Source: Methanobacteriota archaeon
GTDB lineage: Archaea > Halobacteriota > Methanomicrobia > Methanomicrobiales > Methanospirillaceae
Reading direction: 5' to 3'
Length of the DNA stretch: 54,063 nt
Assembly: GCA_029547145.1 (NCBI GenBank)
Contig: JAKPPV010000042.1
Coordinates: 1 to 54,063, forward strand
How positions within the stretch are numbered: the stretch's first letter is position 1; each line of letters opens with the position of its first letter. The translations under genes were made by a program, and so were the position numbers. This document shows, piece by piece, positions 8,051 through 16,085 of this stretch. The notes beneath the pieces were generated by a model, which was given only the letters and a program-made list of their open reading frames with translations, did no database searches and was not told the DNA's origin.

Positions 8051-9838
8051 ATGGAGGAGGAGCAGGGGTCAGGGGCGGTGGTCGGACGGTTCCGGGGGAG
8101 GTTGCAGAAGGGGCTCGCCCGCCTCCCCGCCTCCTGGCTGACGATCGCGCTCGTCCTGGTGATCGTCGGCGGAGGACTCTTCGCCACGTGGACGGCGTTC
8201 AACACGGCGGATGAGATGCGCCGGACACTCCTCGAGGGCGGGCGCTATGCCGCCACCGGGATCGGCGCGGATGACCTGCGGCACCTGAACGGCTCCATCG
8301 ACGACCTGAACTCGCCGTACTACGCGGACCTCAAGGCGCAGCTCATGGAGGTCCGGGGAGTCGACCCCCACTGCCGTTTCGCCTACGTGATGGGGCGGCG
8401 TGACGACGGGATGGTCTTCTTCTATGCCGACTCCGAGCCCCCCGGTTCAGAGGACTACTCCCCGCCGGGCCAGGACTACGAGGAGGCGACCGCGTGGACC
8501 CTCCGTGCCTTCGAGACCGGAACGGCGATAACGACGGACGCCGATACCGACCGCTGGGGAACCTGGATAAGCGTCCTGGTCCCGCTGGTCGAGACGGAGA
8601 GCGGGCGGGTGGTCGGGGTCTTCGGCATGGACATCGCCGCTGGCGACAGGTTCGGGCGGATGGTGAGCTCGGCGATCCCGAGCATCCTGGTCGCGCTCCT
8701 GATCGCGGCCCTCCTCGTCGTCTTCTCGGTCTACTCGCGGGCCAGCGAGGAGGAACGGCGGCGGCTCGAGGCATCGGAGACGGCCCTGCGCGAGTCCGAG
8801 GCGCTCTACCGGACGATCTTCGAGAACACGGCGAACGCGACGTTCATCATCGAGGAGGATACGACCATCTCGCTCGCCAACACCCGGATGGCCGAGCTCT
8901 CGATGTACGAGAGGGAGGAGATCGAGGGGAGGCTCTCCTGGACGGTCTTCGTCCATCCCGACGACCTGCCCCGGATGATCGAGTATCACCGCGCCCGCCG
9001 CACCCCGGGCGGCAGTGCCCCGGGCAGGTACCGGTTCCGGTTCATCCGGCGGAACGGGGAGGTCCGGCAGGTCTACGTCTACGTCGGCCTGATTCCGGGG
9101 ACGAAGAAGAGCATCGCCTCCATCTACGACGTCACGGACCGGATCAGGGCGGAGGAGGCACTGCGTCGGGCGAACCGGAAGGTGGTCTACCTCTCGCAGC
9201 TGACCAAGACCGAGCTCGCCAACCGGCTCTTCGTCCTCCACGGTTACCTCGAGCTGGCCCGGATGGAGGTCGCCCCGGACAGCCCCCTCGCCGTGCCGCT
9301 CGCCCGCTCGGTCGAGACGGCGAACGGGATGAACGCGGTGCTCGCCCTCACCCGTGACTACGGCGACCTGGGAGTCCGCCCCCCCACCTGGCAGAACGTC
9401 AACCTCACCTTCCTCCTCGGCATCTCGCACCTCCCGATGGGAGGGGTCCGACCCGAGTGCGACACGGGCGACCTCGAGGTCTACGCCGACCCCCTCCTCG
9501 AACGGGCCTTCCAGGAGCTCGTCCACGGGTCGCTCGCGCGCAAGGGACCCGTGACGTGGGTCCGCCTCTCCGCCCGGGTGGAAGGGGAGCGCCTGTTGCT
9601 CGTGTACGAGGACGACGGTCCGGGGATCCCGGAGGACGAGAAGGAGGGCCTCTTCTCGCCCGGAGCCCGGGGAGAAGGGCCGGTCCCGCGACTCGTCTTC
9701 GTCCGGGAGCTCCTCGACATCACGGGCATCCGGATCCGTGAGACGGGCACCCCGTCCGGCGGTGCCCGGTTCGAGATGGAGGTCCCCCGGGAGAGCTGGC
9801 GGCGGGCACCGGCGGCGGACGAGGGGCAGGATGACTGA
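8051..9838 (+). CDS. Membrane sensor histidine-kinase-like protein, probably catalytically dead
   Basis: A 595-residue sensor with TM1 (about 30-47), a 160-residue extracytoplasmic Cache-like domain, TM2 (about 209-228), a PAS domain (about 258-370) and a kinase-like C-terminus. Compared with the kinase at 3702-5897, the H box TRHDITNQL reads TKTELANRL, so the phosphoacceptor His is Thr (T387). The N box LLDNVVRHG reads QELVHGSLARKG without the Asn, and the GFGLF nucleotide-lid motif reads VPRLVF; only the G1 box EDDGPGIP is kept. It is therefore probably a pseudokinase that senses and signals by binding. GTG 8042 is in frame, but ATG 8051 has GGTGA five bases upstream and is preferred. Confidence 0.85.
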   Translation: MEEEQGSGAVVGRFRGRLQKGLARLPASWLTIALVLVIVGGGLFATWTAFNTADEMRRTLLEGGRYAATGIGADDLRHLNGSIDDLNSPYYADLKAQLMEVRGVDPHCRFAYVMGRRDDGMVFFYADSEPPGSEDYSPPGQDYEEATAWTLRAFETGTAITTDADTDRWGTWISVLVPLVETESGRVVGVFGMDIAAGDRFGRMVSSAIPSILVALLIAALLVVFSVYSRASEEERRRLEASETALRESEALYRTIFENTANATFIIEEDTTISLANTRMAELSMYEREEIEGRLSWTVFVHPDDLPRMIEYHRARRTPGGSAPGRYRFRFIRRNGEVRQVYVYVGLIPGTKKSIASIYDVTDRIRAEEALRRANRKVVYLSQLTKTELANRLFVLHGYLELARMEVAPDSPLAVPLARSVETANGMNAVLALTRDYGDLGVRPPTWQNVNLTFLLGISHLPMGGVRPECDTGDLEVYADPLLERAFQELVHGSLARKGPVTWVRLSARVEGERLLLVYEDDGPGIPEDEKEGLFSPGARGEGPVPRLVFVRELLDITGIRIRETGTPSGGARFEMEVPRESWRRAPAADEGQDD

Positions 9839-10370
9839 GGAGGAGGTCGTGATCAGCCCGGTGACCGAGGGCGACCTCCCGGAGCTGAACCGGCTCATCA
9901 ACGACCCGGTCGTCTCGCAGTACCTGGACCTCGTCCCGCCGGTACCGCTCGGGCGGACCCTGGACTTCTTCCACTACATGCGGCAGGAGGGAGGGACCTG
10001 GCTCGCGATCCGGGTCGGCACCCGCCTCGCCGGCTCGGTCGGCCTGATCCCGGGCGATCCCTGGTCGCGCCTGGGCCACTCCGCCTCGCTCTTCGTCTAC
10101 CTCCATACGGCCTGGTGGGGACGGGGGCTCGCGGCACGGGGGCTCCGCGCCTGCATCGAGGAGGCACGGCGACGGGGGATCGTCCGCCTCGAGGTGCTCG
10201 TGGTCGACGAGAACGAGCGGTCGCGCCGCCTCTTCCTCCGGAACGGGTTCCGGGTCGAGGGTGTCCGCCGGTGCGGGTTCCGGGGGGACGACGGTTTCCA
10301 CGACCTGCTCTCGCTCGCCCTGGTGCTCGACCCCCCGGAACCGGGACCGCACCCCACGGGTGAGGACTGA
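9831..10370 (+). CDS. GNAT-family N-acetyltransferase
   Basis: A 179-residue Gcn5-related acetyltransferase. The core has the acetyl-CoA loop region (YLHTAWWGRGLAARGL, with the Q/RxxGxG/A-like pattern) and the late motif VDENERSRRLFLRNGF, typical of the RimJ/RimL/PhnO-like subgroup that acetylates amines of proteins, amino acids or small molecules. The ATG at 9831 overlaps the end of the sensor gene by 8 nt, implying co-transcription and translational coupling. The substrate cannot be predicted. An in-frame extension upstream to 9738 lies wholly inside the sensor gene and is rejected. Confidence 0.88.
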   Translation: MTEEEVVISPVTEGDLPELNRLINDPVVSQYLDLVPPVPLGRTLDFFHYMRQEGGTWLAIRVGTRLAGSVGLIPGDPWSRLGHSASLFVYLHTAWWGRGLAARGLRACIEEARRRGIVRLEVLVVDENERSRRLFLRNGFRVEGVRRCGFRGDDGFHDLLSLALVLDPPEPGPHPTGED

Positions 10371-10442
10371 ACCGTCCGCTCCCACCCCCACGCTCTCCGG
10401 TCGATGCGTCACCCTTTTCTCCTACCCGGACGACCGCATGCC

Positions 10443-10913
10443 ATGGACGAGATCGAACTGGTCGACCTCCCGCCCCAGGGGGTCCTCGGCATCCGCCGGA
10501 AGGGGCCGTACTCGCAGATCCCCCGGATGCTGGGGGAGGTCTTCGCCGCCGTCGCGGAGCGGGGAGCGATCCCGGTCGGGCCGCCGGTCTACCTCTCGCA
10601 CGAGACGTCGGCATCGGAGGCACTCGCGTGCCAGGAGAGCGGCGATGCCGACATCGAGGTTGCATGGGGAGTCGCGCACCGGGTGACGGACGTGGGCGAG
10701 GTCCGGTACTACGAGCTCCCGGGGGGACGGTTCGCGAAGGTGGTCCACCGGGGCCCCTACGAGACGTGCGCCGGGACATACGCGCGCCTCTTCGCCTGGA
10801 TCGCCGAGAAGGGACTGGTGGTGACGGGCCCGGTCCGCGAGTACTACCTGAACGACCCGTCCGCGGTCCCGCCCGGGGAGATACTGACCGAGATCTGCGC
10901 ACCGGTCGGATGA
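10443..10913 (+). CDS. GyrI-like (AraC effector-binding domain) protein
   Basis: A 156-residue stand-alone GyrI-like/effector-binding domain. It shows the start IELVDLPPQGVLGIRRKGPY, a central YYELPGGRFAKVVHRGPYE strand-turn, and the terminal REYYLNDP motif of this family. These domains bind small hydrophobic or cationic molecules; in bacteria they occur as the sensor half of AraC/MerR regulators, and free-standing versions act as multidrug-binding or hydrolase-like proteins. No DNA-binding domain is attached. ATG 10443 is chosen because the 13 residues upstream to 10404 are not family-like. Its stop overlaps the next small gene by ATGA, suggesting an operon with the two following genes. Confidence 0.85.
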   Translation: MDEIELVDLPPQGVLGIRRKGPYSQIPRMLGEVFAAVAERGAIPVGPPVYLSHETSASEALACQESGDADIEVAWGVAHRVTDVGEVRYYELPGGRFAKVVHRGPYETCAGTYARLFAWIAEKGLVVTGPVREYYLNDPSAVPPGEILTEICAPVG

Positions 10914-11098
10914 ACCGGCCTGTCGCCCGCACCGCGGGTCTGTTCGCCGCCCCGGGGGGGTTTCCCCCGTCTGACCGGGACCGCCTCCAGGTGCTCCTGC
11001 AGGACGGCGACGACCGGCCGGGCCTGTTCGTGGTCCCGGACTCGGTCGGCCCGCCCGGGGTCCGGTGCCCGGGGATCGACGGGAGGTGGGACCTGTGA
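10910..11098 (+). CDS. Small unknown protein (62 residues)
   Basis: A 62-residue reading frame starts at an ATG that overlaps the stop of the GyrI-like gene (ATGA) and ends at a TGA that overlaps the GTG of the next gene (GTGA). I recognise no domain: it is rich in Pro, Gly and Asp, contains VLLQDGDDRPGLFVVPD, and has no membrane segment, cysteine pair or helix-turn-helix. Perfect overlaps on both sides are the main argument that it is translated. It does not resemble HicA despite the HicB-like gene downstream. Confidence 0.5.
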   Translation: MNRPVARTAGLFAAPGGFPPSDRDRLQVLLQDGDDRPGLFVVPDSVGPPGVRCPGIDGRWDL

Positions 11099-11373
11099 TC
11101 GCCGACCTCGTCGTCACGCTCCTGGTCTTCCGGGCCGGCGGCACCTACCGGGCGACGTGCCCCGAGTTCGGCGTCACCGCCTCCGCGGGAACCGTCGAGG
11201 ACGCGAGAGCGGAGGCGCTGCGGCTCGTCCGCCGCCGGGTTGCCGCGCTCGCCGGGGAGGGGGCGCTGGACGCGTTCCTCGCCGACGCCGGGTTCGTGGT
11301 CGACTGCGGCGTCCTCCGGACGGGGGAGAGGCTGGTCTCGGCCACCGAGACGACCGTCACGGTCCCGCTCTGA
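11095..11373 (+). CDS. HicB-like (UPF0150) small protein
   Basis: A 92-residue protein whose first 50 residues resemble the HicB/UPF0150 fold: a beta strand (VVTLLVFRAG), GTYRATCPEFGV in place of the usual GGYVAYVPELPGC, then TVEDARAEALRLVRRRV as the helix. HicB proteins are usually antitoxins to HicA, but no HicA or DNA-binding domain is seen here, so a stand-alone role is possible. GTG 11095 is chosen because GGGAGGTGG lies about 6 nt upstream and because it overlaps the previous stop. It converges on the ABC ATPase gene, whose stop codon overlaps its last codons (11357-11373). Confidence 0.6.
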   Translation: MIADLVVTLLVFRAGGTYRATCPEFGVTASAGTVEDARAEALRLVRRRVAALAGEGALDAFLADAGFVVDCGVLRTGERLVSATETTVTVPL

Positions 11374-12268
11374 GCGCCTCGCGGACCCCGAGTGAGACGA
11401 GCATCTCCTCGAGCGTCGGCGAATGCGACTCGACCCGTTCGACCCGTCCCCCCTCCTCCGCCACGGCGGCGGTGATCTCGTTCATCTCCTCGATCGACCC
11501 CGCCTCCACCCGGTATCCCGAGCCATCGGCGACCGCCGCCAGCTCCACCCCCGGTGCCCGTCCGGCGGGGAGAGAGAAGAGGACCCGGTACTTCGGCGGG
11601 CCGAACCGGTTCCGGAGCTCGTCCATCGTCCCGAACGCCGCGCACCGCCCCTTCGAGAGGATCAGGACGTGGTCGCAGAGGGCCTCGACCTGGAAGAGGT
11701 TGTGGGCAGAGAGGATGATCGTCTTGCCCCGCGCCCGGAGTTCGGCGAGGTAGTCGGCGATGTACCGGCTCGTCATCGGGTCGAGGCCCGACGTGGGCTC
11801 GTCGTAGACGAGGAGCGACGGGTCGTGGATCAGCGAACGGGCGATGGCGACCTTCCGCTTCATCCCCTTCGAGAGCTCGCCGCAGCGCTTGTTGCCGTGA
11901 TCGAGCCCGAGCGCGTCGAGCAACCGCGCCTGCCGCTCGAGGACCGTCTCCCGCGCGAGACCATAGAGCTCGCCGAAGAACCCCAGGTAGTCGGGCACGG
12001 TCATCGTCTCGTAGAGGCGGGACTCCTCGGAGAGGTAGCCGAGTCGCGCCTTGAGGGCGACCGGATCGGCGAGGACGTCGATCCCGTCGATCACCAGGCT
12101 CCCCGAGGTCGGCTGGATCAGGCCGGCAAGGCACTTGAGCAGGGTCGTCTTACCCGCCCCGTTGTGGCCGATCACCCCGAAGCACTCGGCGGTCGCGCAG
12201 TCGAACGAGACACCGTCGAGGGCGGAAAAGTCCCCGTAACGCTTCTCCAGATTCCTGGCCTCGATCAT
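11357..12268 (-). CDS. ABC transporter ATP-binding protein (ABC-2 exporter type)
   Basis: A 303-residue ATPase with Walker A GHNGAGKTT (about 34-42), signature LSKGMKRKVAIARS, Walker B LLVYDEPTSGLDP and the switch SAHN. The domain is followed by a roughly 80-residue C-terminal extension seen in NatA/CcmA-type exporters. It is divergent, across a 64-nt shared promoter region, from two ABC-2 permeases starting at 12333, which are its likely partners. The set resembles NatAB-like exporters of ions, drugs or peptides. Its 3' end overlaps the convergent HicB-like gene by 17 nt. Confidence 0.92.
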   Translation of the reverse strand: MIEARNLEKRYGDFSALDGVSFDCATAECFGVIGHNGAGKTTLLKCLAGLIQPTSGSLVIDGIDVLADPVALKARLGYLSEESRLYETMTVPDYLGFFGELYGLARETVLERQARLLDALGLDHGNKRCGELSKGMKRKVAIARSLIHDPSLLVYDEPTSGLDPMTSRYIADYLAELRARGKTIILSAHNLFQVEALCDHVLILSKGRCAAFGTMDELRNRFGPPKYRVLFSLPAGRAPGVELAAVADGSGYRVEAGSIEEMNEITAAVAEEGGRVERVESHSPTLEEMLVSLGVREALRAGP

Positions 12269-12332
12269 CCGATCATCCTTGGTACGAACAGATGTTATTA
12301 CTTCGGGAACGACAAAAAGAGTCTGATCGGCC
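12269..12332. promoter_or_regulatory. Divergent promoter region of the ABC exporter
   Basis: A 64-nt AT-richer gap separates the ATPase start (leftward) from the permease start (rightward). The block gatgttattacttcggg (12291-12307) and acaaaaaga (12312-12320) are the only AT-rich elements and must hold both core promoters, so the two sides are likely coordinated. Exact TATA boxes cannot be assigned by eye. Confidence 0.45.
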
Positions 12333-14126
12333 GTGCACCCCGTCCTGACGATCGCAAAGTTCGAGCTCCTCCGCTCGGCGGGCCAGATGCGGCGGGACCT
12401 GGTCCCGGTCGCGGCCGGACTCTTCGTCCTCCTCCTCCTGGTGACCGGTTTCGCCGCCCAGTCCGGGATGCACCTCTCGGACGGCCTCTACACGATCGGT
12501 GTGGACGACCCCGCCCTCGCCTCCGTCCTGGCCAAGGACCCGCGCTTCGTGGTCTACCGGGCCGATGGACCGCTCCTCGAGCGGGAACGGGGGACCCTGG
12601 ACCTGGTGGTGATCGGCGGGCAGGCGCGGGCGGCGTCCACGCCCCGGGGCCAGGCGGCAGAAAAGGCGCTCCGCCAGGTCTACGACGCCTACGTCGCGTC
12701 GGTCTACTCGTCCGAGCCGGACCTCTTCGCCGCGTACCCCCTCTGGATCGACACCGAGGAGGTCAGGAGCGAGGTCGACTTCTCCGCCACCGCGAGCGGG
12801 CAGCAGGTGGGCCTTCGGCCCGGCACCGCCCCGCCCACCCCCGAGGGGACGGTGGAGCCGCTGGCCGAACCGCCCCCCGGTATCGGGGTCACCGCCGACG
12901 AGCTCCGGCGCGAGCTCGTCCGGGACGCCGCGAGCGACGACCGGCTCTCCCGCTACACGGACGTCCTCAGGAACGGCGGCGGGGGCGAGTTCCGGACGCC
13001 GGCACAGCTCTCGCCGCCGCTCCCCTTCGACTCGATCGTGCTCATCTTCGTCTTCGTCTTTCCGCTCTACTTCACCAGCCAGTTCTTCATGATGGCAGTG
13101 ATGAACGAACGGATCGACCGGCGGGGCGAGGCGCTGCTCGCCTCGCCGGTGCACCCGGCCCTGGTCCTCCTGGGCAAGGGCCTGCCGTACCTGGCGGGGA
13201 TGCTCCTCGTCTCGACGGTCCTCCTCCTCGTCCTTGGGGCCCCGCTCGTCATCCTCGCGGTGCTCCTGCCCGTGATCCTCTTCTTCCTCGCCGCCGCCCT
13301 GCTGATCGGGATGACCGCCCGGTCGTTCAAGGAGCTCTCCTTCGTCTCGATCTTCTTCTCCACGGTCGCGACCAGCTACCTCTTCTTCCCCTCCGTCTTC
13401 GCGAACGTCCACGTGATCGCGCTCGTCTCCCCGATGACCCTCGTTGTCTACGCCCTGCAGGGGACGCCGATCACCCTGTCCGATTACCTCTACTCCACCG
13501 TCCTGTTTTACCTGGTCGCCGGGGTGCTCTTTTACGCCGGGGTGAGAAACTTCACCGAGGAGCGGCTCTTCTCGCAGTCCCGCCCGCTCACCCGGATCCG
13601 CGAGTTCATCGGGTCGGCCCTCTCCGACCGTCACCCGTACGTCTCGCTCTTCCTCCTCTCCGCCCTCCTCATCCCGTTCGTCTTCATGGCCCAGATGATG
13701 GCGCTCACGCTCTTCTTCAACCTCCCGATGCCCTGGTCGATCCTGCTCCTCCTCGTCTCTGCCGCGTTCGTCGAGGAGCTGGCGAAGTCGCTCGGCCTCT
13801 ACGCCCTCTTCGCCCGGAGCGGACGGTTCCGCTCCTGGCGGGTCCTCGTCCCGGCGGGTGGGGCCGTCGCCCTCGGGTTCCTCGCCGGTGAGAAGGTCCT
13901 GCTCTTTGCCACCCTCGCCCAGATCACCGAGTCGATCTTCGGCGCCGTCCTCTTCACCTCGCTCCAGGCGCTCTGGATGCCCTTCCTCCTCCACCTCGGG
14001 GGCGTCCTGATCGTCGGTGCGTGCGTCCTTGCGGGGGGACGCCGGGGGTATGCGCCCGGGCTCGTCGTCGCCACGATCGTCCACGTCCTCTACAACCTCG
14101 CCGTGCTCCGGGGGGCGATCGGGTGA
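12333..14126 (+). CDS. ABC-2 permease fused to a PrsW-like (M82) intramembrane protease
   Basis: A 597-residue two-part membrane protein. Residues 1-395 are an ABC-2 permease: TM1 (about 25-45), a 190-residue extracytoplasmic domain, then five or six TM segments including LYFTSQFFMMAVMNERIDRRGEALL near 247. Residues about 425-597 look like the PrsW/M82 glutamic protease family: EExxK (E481, E482, K485), GFxxxE (GFLAGE, about 512-517), an intramembrane H554 in LLHLGGVL, and a final HxxxN (H584, N588). Because these motifs match in order and spacing, a PrsW-type protease domain is well supported, though activity is inferred. The start is GTG 12333. It overlaps the next permease by GTGA. Confidence 0.85.
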   Translation: MHPVLTIAKFELLRSAGQMRRDLVPVAAGLFVLLLLVTGFAAQSGMHLSDGLYTIGVDDPALASVLAKDPRFVVYRADGPLLERERGTLDLVVIGGQARAASTPRGQAAEKALRQVYDAYVASVYSSEPDLFAAYPLWIDTEEVRSEVDFSATASGQQVGLRPGTAPPTPEGTVEPLAEPPPGIGVTADELRRELVRDAASDDRLSRYTDVLRNGGGGEFRTPAQLSPPLPFDSIVLIFVFVFPLYFTSQFFMMAVMNERIDRRGEALLASPVHPALVLLGKGLPYLAGMLLVSTVLLLVLGAPLVILAVLLPVILFFLAAALLIGMTARSFKELSFVSIFFSTVATSYLFFPSVFANVHVIALVSPMTLVVYALQGTPITLSDYLYSTVLFYLVAGVLFYAGVRNFTEERLFSQSRPLTRIREFIGSALSDRHPYVSLFLLSALLIPFVFMAQMMALTLFFNLPMPWSILLLLVSAAFVEELAKSLGLYALFARSGRFRSWRVLVPAGGAVALGFLAGEKVLLFATLAQITESIFGAVLFTSLQALWMPFLLHLGGVLIVGACVLAGGRRGYAPGLVVATIVHVLYNLAVLRGAIG

Positions 14127-15199
14127 ACCGGCGTCACGTCGCCCTGATCGCGAAGAAGGAGCTCCGGGGCCTTTCCCAGGAGCGGACGATCCTGCTCGCG
14201 ATCCTGCTCCAGGTCTTCATCGCGGTCTTCTCCTCGTTCTTGATGGTGGGGCTCGCCTCCCTCTACGACCCGTCCGCGATCTCCCGCACGGTCACGGTTG
14301 AGTACGCGATCGGGTATGCCGGGAACGAGTCCCCGCTCCTCGACCGTCTCGAGGCGGCACAGGGCCTTGCCGTCTACCGCATGAACCTCTCGGTCGCCGT
14401 CCAGGCGCTCCGGGAACGGAGGCTCTCCGCCGTGATCCATGTCCCGGATACCAGTCCGGGCGGCACGGAACCGGTGAAGCTGACGCTCTACACCCTCCAG
14501 AACGATATCACCGCGTCGGTCCTGAACGTCCGGCTGAAGGGGGTCTTCGAGGCGTACGAGGCCGAGCTCCGCGAACTTCGGGCCGATCGGCTCGAGAACA
14601 GGCCCCTGCCCCTCCGGGTTCCCGCGCCACGGGGAGGGGAGTTCTTCGAGTTCGTGTACGGGCTGCTCGTCCCCCTCCTGGTGCTGATGCCGGCGATCAT
14701 CGCATCGGCGCTGATCATCGACCTCGTCACCGAGGAGTACCAGCAGCGGACCCTCGAGACCCTGCTCGCCACCCCCGTCACCTTCACCGAGGCGCTCTGG
14801 GGCAAGATCGCCGCCTGCCTGCTCCTCGTCCCCCTCCAGGCGGGGGCATGGCTCGTCCTGCTCGCCCTGAACGGGATCCGGGTCGCCGCCCCGGTCGGGA
14901 TCGTCCTCCACGCGACCGCCGCGTCCGCGGTACTCGTTCTTCTCGGCGCCCTCGTCTCGCTCCACTACCGCGAGCGGACCAGCGCACAGTTCGTCTTCTC
15001 GACCGGGCTCGTCGTGGTGATGCTGCTCGCGCTCGCCGTCCCGGCGAACCCGCTCAACCTGATCGCCCGCCTGTCGGTGGGATCGGCCGGACCGGACCAC
15101 TGGGTGGTGCTCCTTCTGGTCACCGGCGCCACGGTCCTGCTCGCCTGGCTGACGACCCGCTACGCCCGCTCGGTGGCACGGGCCTTCCTGGAGGGGTGA
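14123..15199 (+). CDS. ABC-2 type permease (NatB-like)
   Basis: A 358-residue permease with the NatB layout: basic N-terminus and a first TM (ILLAILLQVFIAVFSSFLMV), a long extracytoplasmic segment (about 45-205), and then five further TM helices. The cytoplasmic loop EEYQQRTLETLLATPVTF is the coupling motif of NatB-type permeases that contacts the ATPase. The start is GTG 14123, overlapping the stop of the fused permease-protease (GTGA), which signals translational coupling; an upstream in-frame ATG lies inside that gene and is rejected. With the divergent ATPase it should form the exporter. Substrate unknown. Confidence 0.9.
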   Translation: MNRRHVALIAKKELRGLSQERTILLAILLQVFIAVFSSFLMVGLASLYDPSAISRTVTVEYAIGYAGNESPLLDRLEAAQGLAVYRMNLSVAVQALRERRLSAVIHVPDTSPGGTEPVKLTLYTLQNDITASVLNVRLKGVFEAYEAELRELRADRLENRPLPLRVPAPRGGEFFEFVYGLLVPLLVLMPAIIASALIIDLVTEEYQQRTLETLLATPVTFTEALWGKIAACLLLVPLQAGAWLVLLALNGIRVAAPVGIVLHATAASAVLVLLGALVSLHYRERTSAQFVFSTGLVVVMLLALAVPANPLNLIARLSVGSAGPDHWVVLLLVTGATVLLAWLTTRYARSVARAFLEG

Positions 15200-15206
15200 C
15201 GGGGGC

Positions 15207-15932
15207 TCACCAGGGCTCATCCAGGACGTACATCGCCCACCCGACCAGTTCCCGCCCGTACCCGAGGTACTCCTCCTGGACCCGGGCGAGGTAGGCCCGC
15301 ACCCCGTCGTCGCCGGGATCGGACCGGAGGCGCTCGCGGCAGGCGGCCCAGATCGCCCCCTCGTACGCGTCGAATTCGGCCTCGGTCGAGCGGACCACAC
15401 CGGTGAGCGCGAACCCCTCTTCGCGGGCGACCATGAGCAGTTCGTATTCCGAGAGGCAGTCCGGAAAGTCGCGGGCGAACTCGGGCGGGGCCCGGTCGGT
15501 CCGCCAGTACCGCTCGCCGAGAACCGCGCGGCCCCCGGGGGGGAGGAGCCGGCGGAGGGCGCCGATCGCCGCCGCGGTTCCCCCGAAGAGCGAGGCAGAG
15601 CCGAGGCAGAGGCCGACCGTGATCCCGGCAGGGAGGGCGAGGGGAGCGGTCGCGTCCTGGCAGCGGACCTCGACCCGGTCCGCGCACCCGGCGGCGGCGA
15701 GCCGCGCCCGCGCCGCCTCGACGGCCCGCGGGCGGCGTTCGATCCCGATCCCCCGGCATCCGAAGGTCCCGGCCAGCAGGGCGAGGACGCCGGCACTCCC
15801 GCACCCCAGGTCGAGGACCAGGTCACCGGGCCCGATCCGGGCCAGGCGGGCCGCTTCCAGCACCCGGCCGGGTGTCGTCGGGTTCATGATCCCGAGGTCG
15901 GACTGGAGGTCCCAGGTCCACTCGTCATCCAT
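15207..15932 (-). CDS. Class I SAM-dependent methyltransferase
   Basis: A 241-residue Rossmann-fold methyltransferase. Motif I is LVLDLGCGSAG (about 38-48), the acidic end of strand 2 is IGIERRPRAVE, and motif IV-like CQDATAPLALP follows, with motif post-I spacing normal for small-molecule methyltransferases. The C-terminal half (YELLMVAREEGFALTGVV) continues the fold. It is convergent with the ABC permease (7-nt gap) and divergent from the HEAT-repeat gene. The substrate cannot be told. Confidence 0.88.
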   Translation of the reverse strand: MDDEWTWDLQSDLGIMNPTTPGRVLEAARLARIGPGDLVLDLGCGSAGVLALLAGTFGCRGIGIERRPRAVEAARARLAAAGCADRVEVRCQDATAPLALPAGITVGLCLGSASLFGGTAAAIGALRRLLPPGGRAVLGERYWRTDRAPPEFARDFPDCLSEYELLMVAREEGFALTGVVRSTEAEFDAYEGAIWAACRERLRSDPGDDGVRAYLARVQEEYLGYGRELVGWAMYVLDEPW

Positions 15933-16027
15933 GCACCCTGCGTGGACGCCCCTGGCATATCAAGGTGCGGACGGTGCCCGCCGTCGTTGCACGGCATCGT
16001 CGGCGGCGGCGTCGGGGTGCAAATTTC

Positions 16028-16037
16028 TATTATAAAC
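16028..16037 (+). promoter_or_regulatory. TATA box of the HEAT-repeat gene
   Basis: TATTATAAAC in an AT-rich stretch, about 50 nt before ATG 16086. A leader of roughly 25-30 nt follows, carrying the strong GGGAGGAGAG ribosome binding site at 16074-16083. Confidence 0.65.
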
Positions 16038-16085
16038 CGGCATGAATGGCTCTCTGTCGACAGGAGGTCGACAGGGAGGAGAGAG

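Noticed and set aside
10910-11098. A HicA toxin partner for the HicB-like gene
   Set aside because: The 62-residue protein lacks the HicA double-stranded-RNA-binding-like pattern and its conserved His; kept only as unknown.
11423-13891. An 822-codon plus-strand frame across the ABC ATPase and permease
   Set aside because: It runs antisense to the ATPase and out of phase with the permease, both of which have clear motifs; composition is Arg/Pro/Gly-rich.
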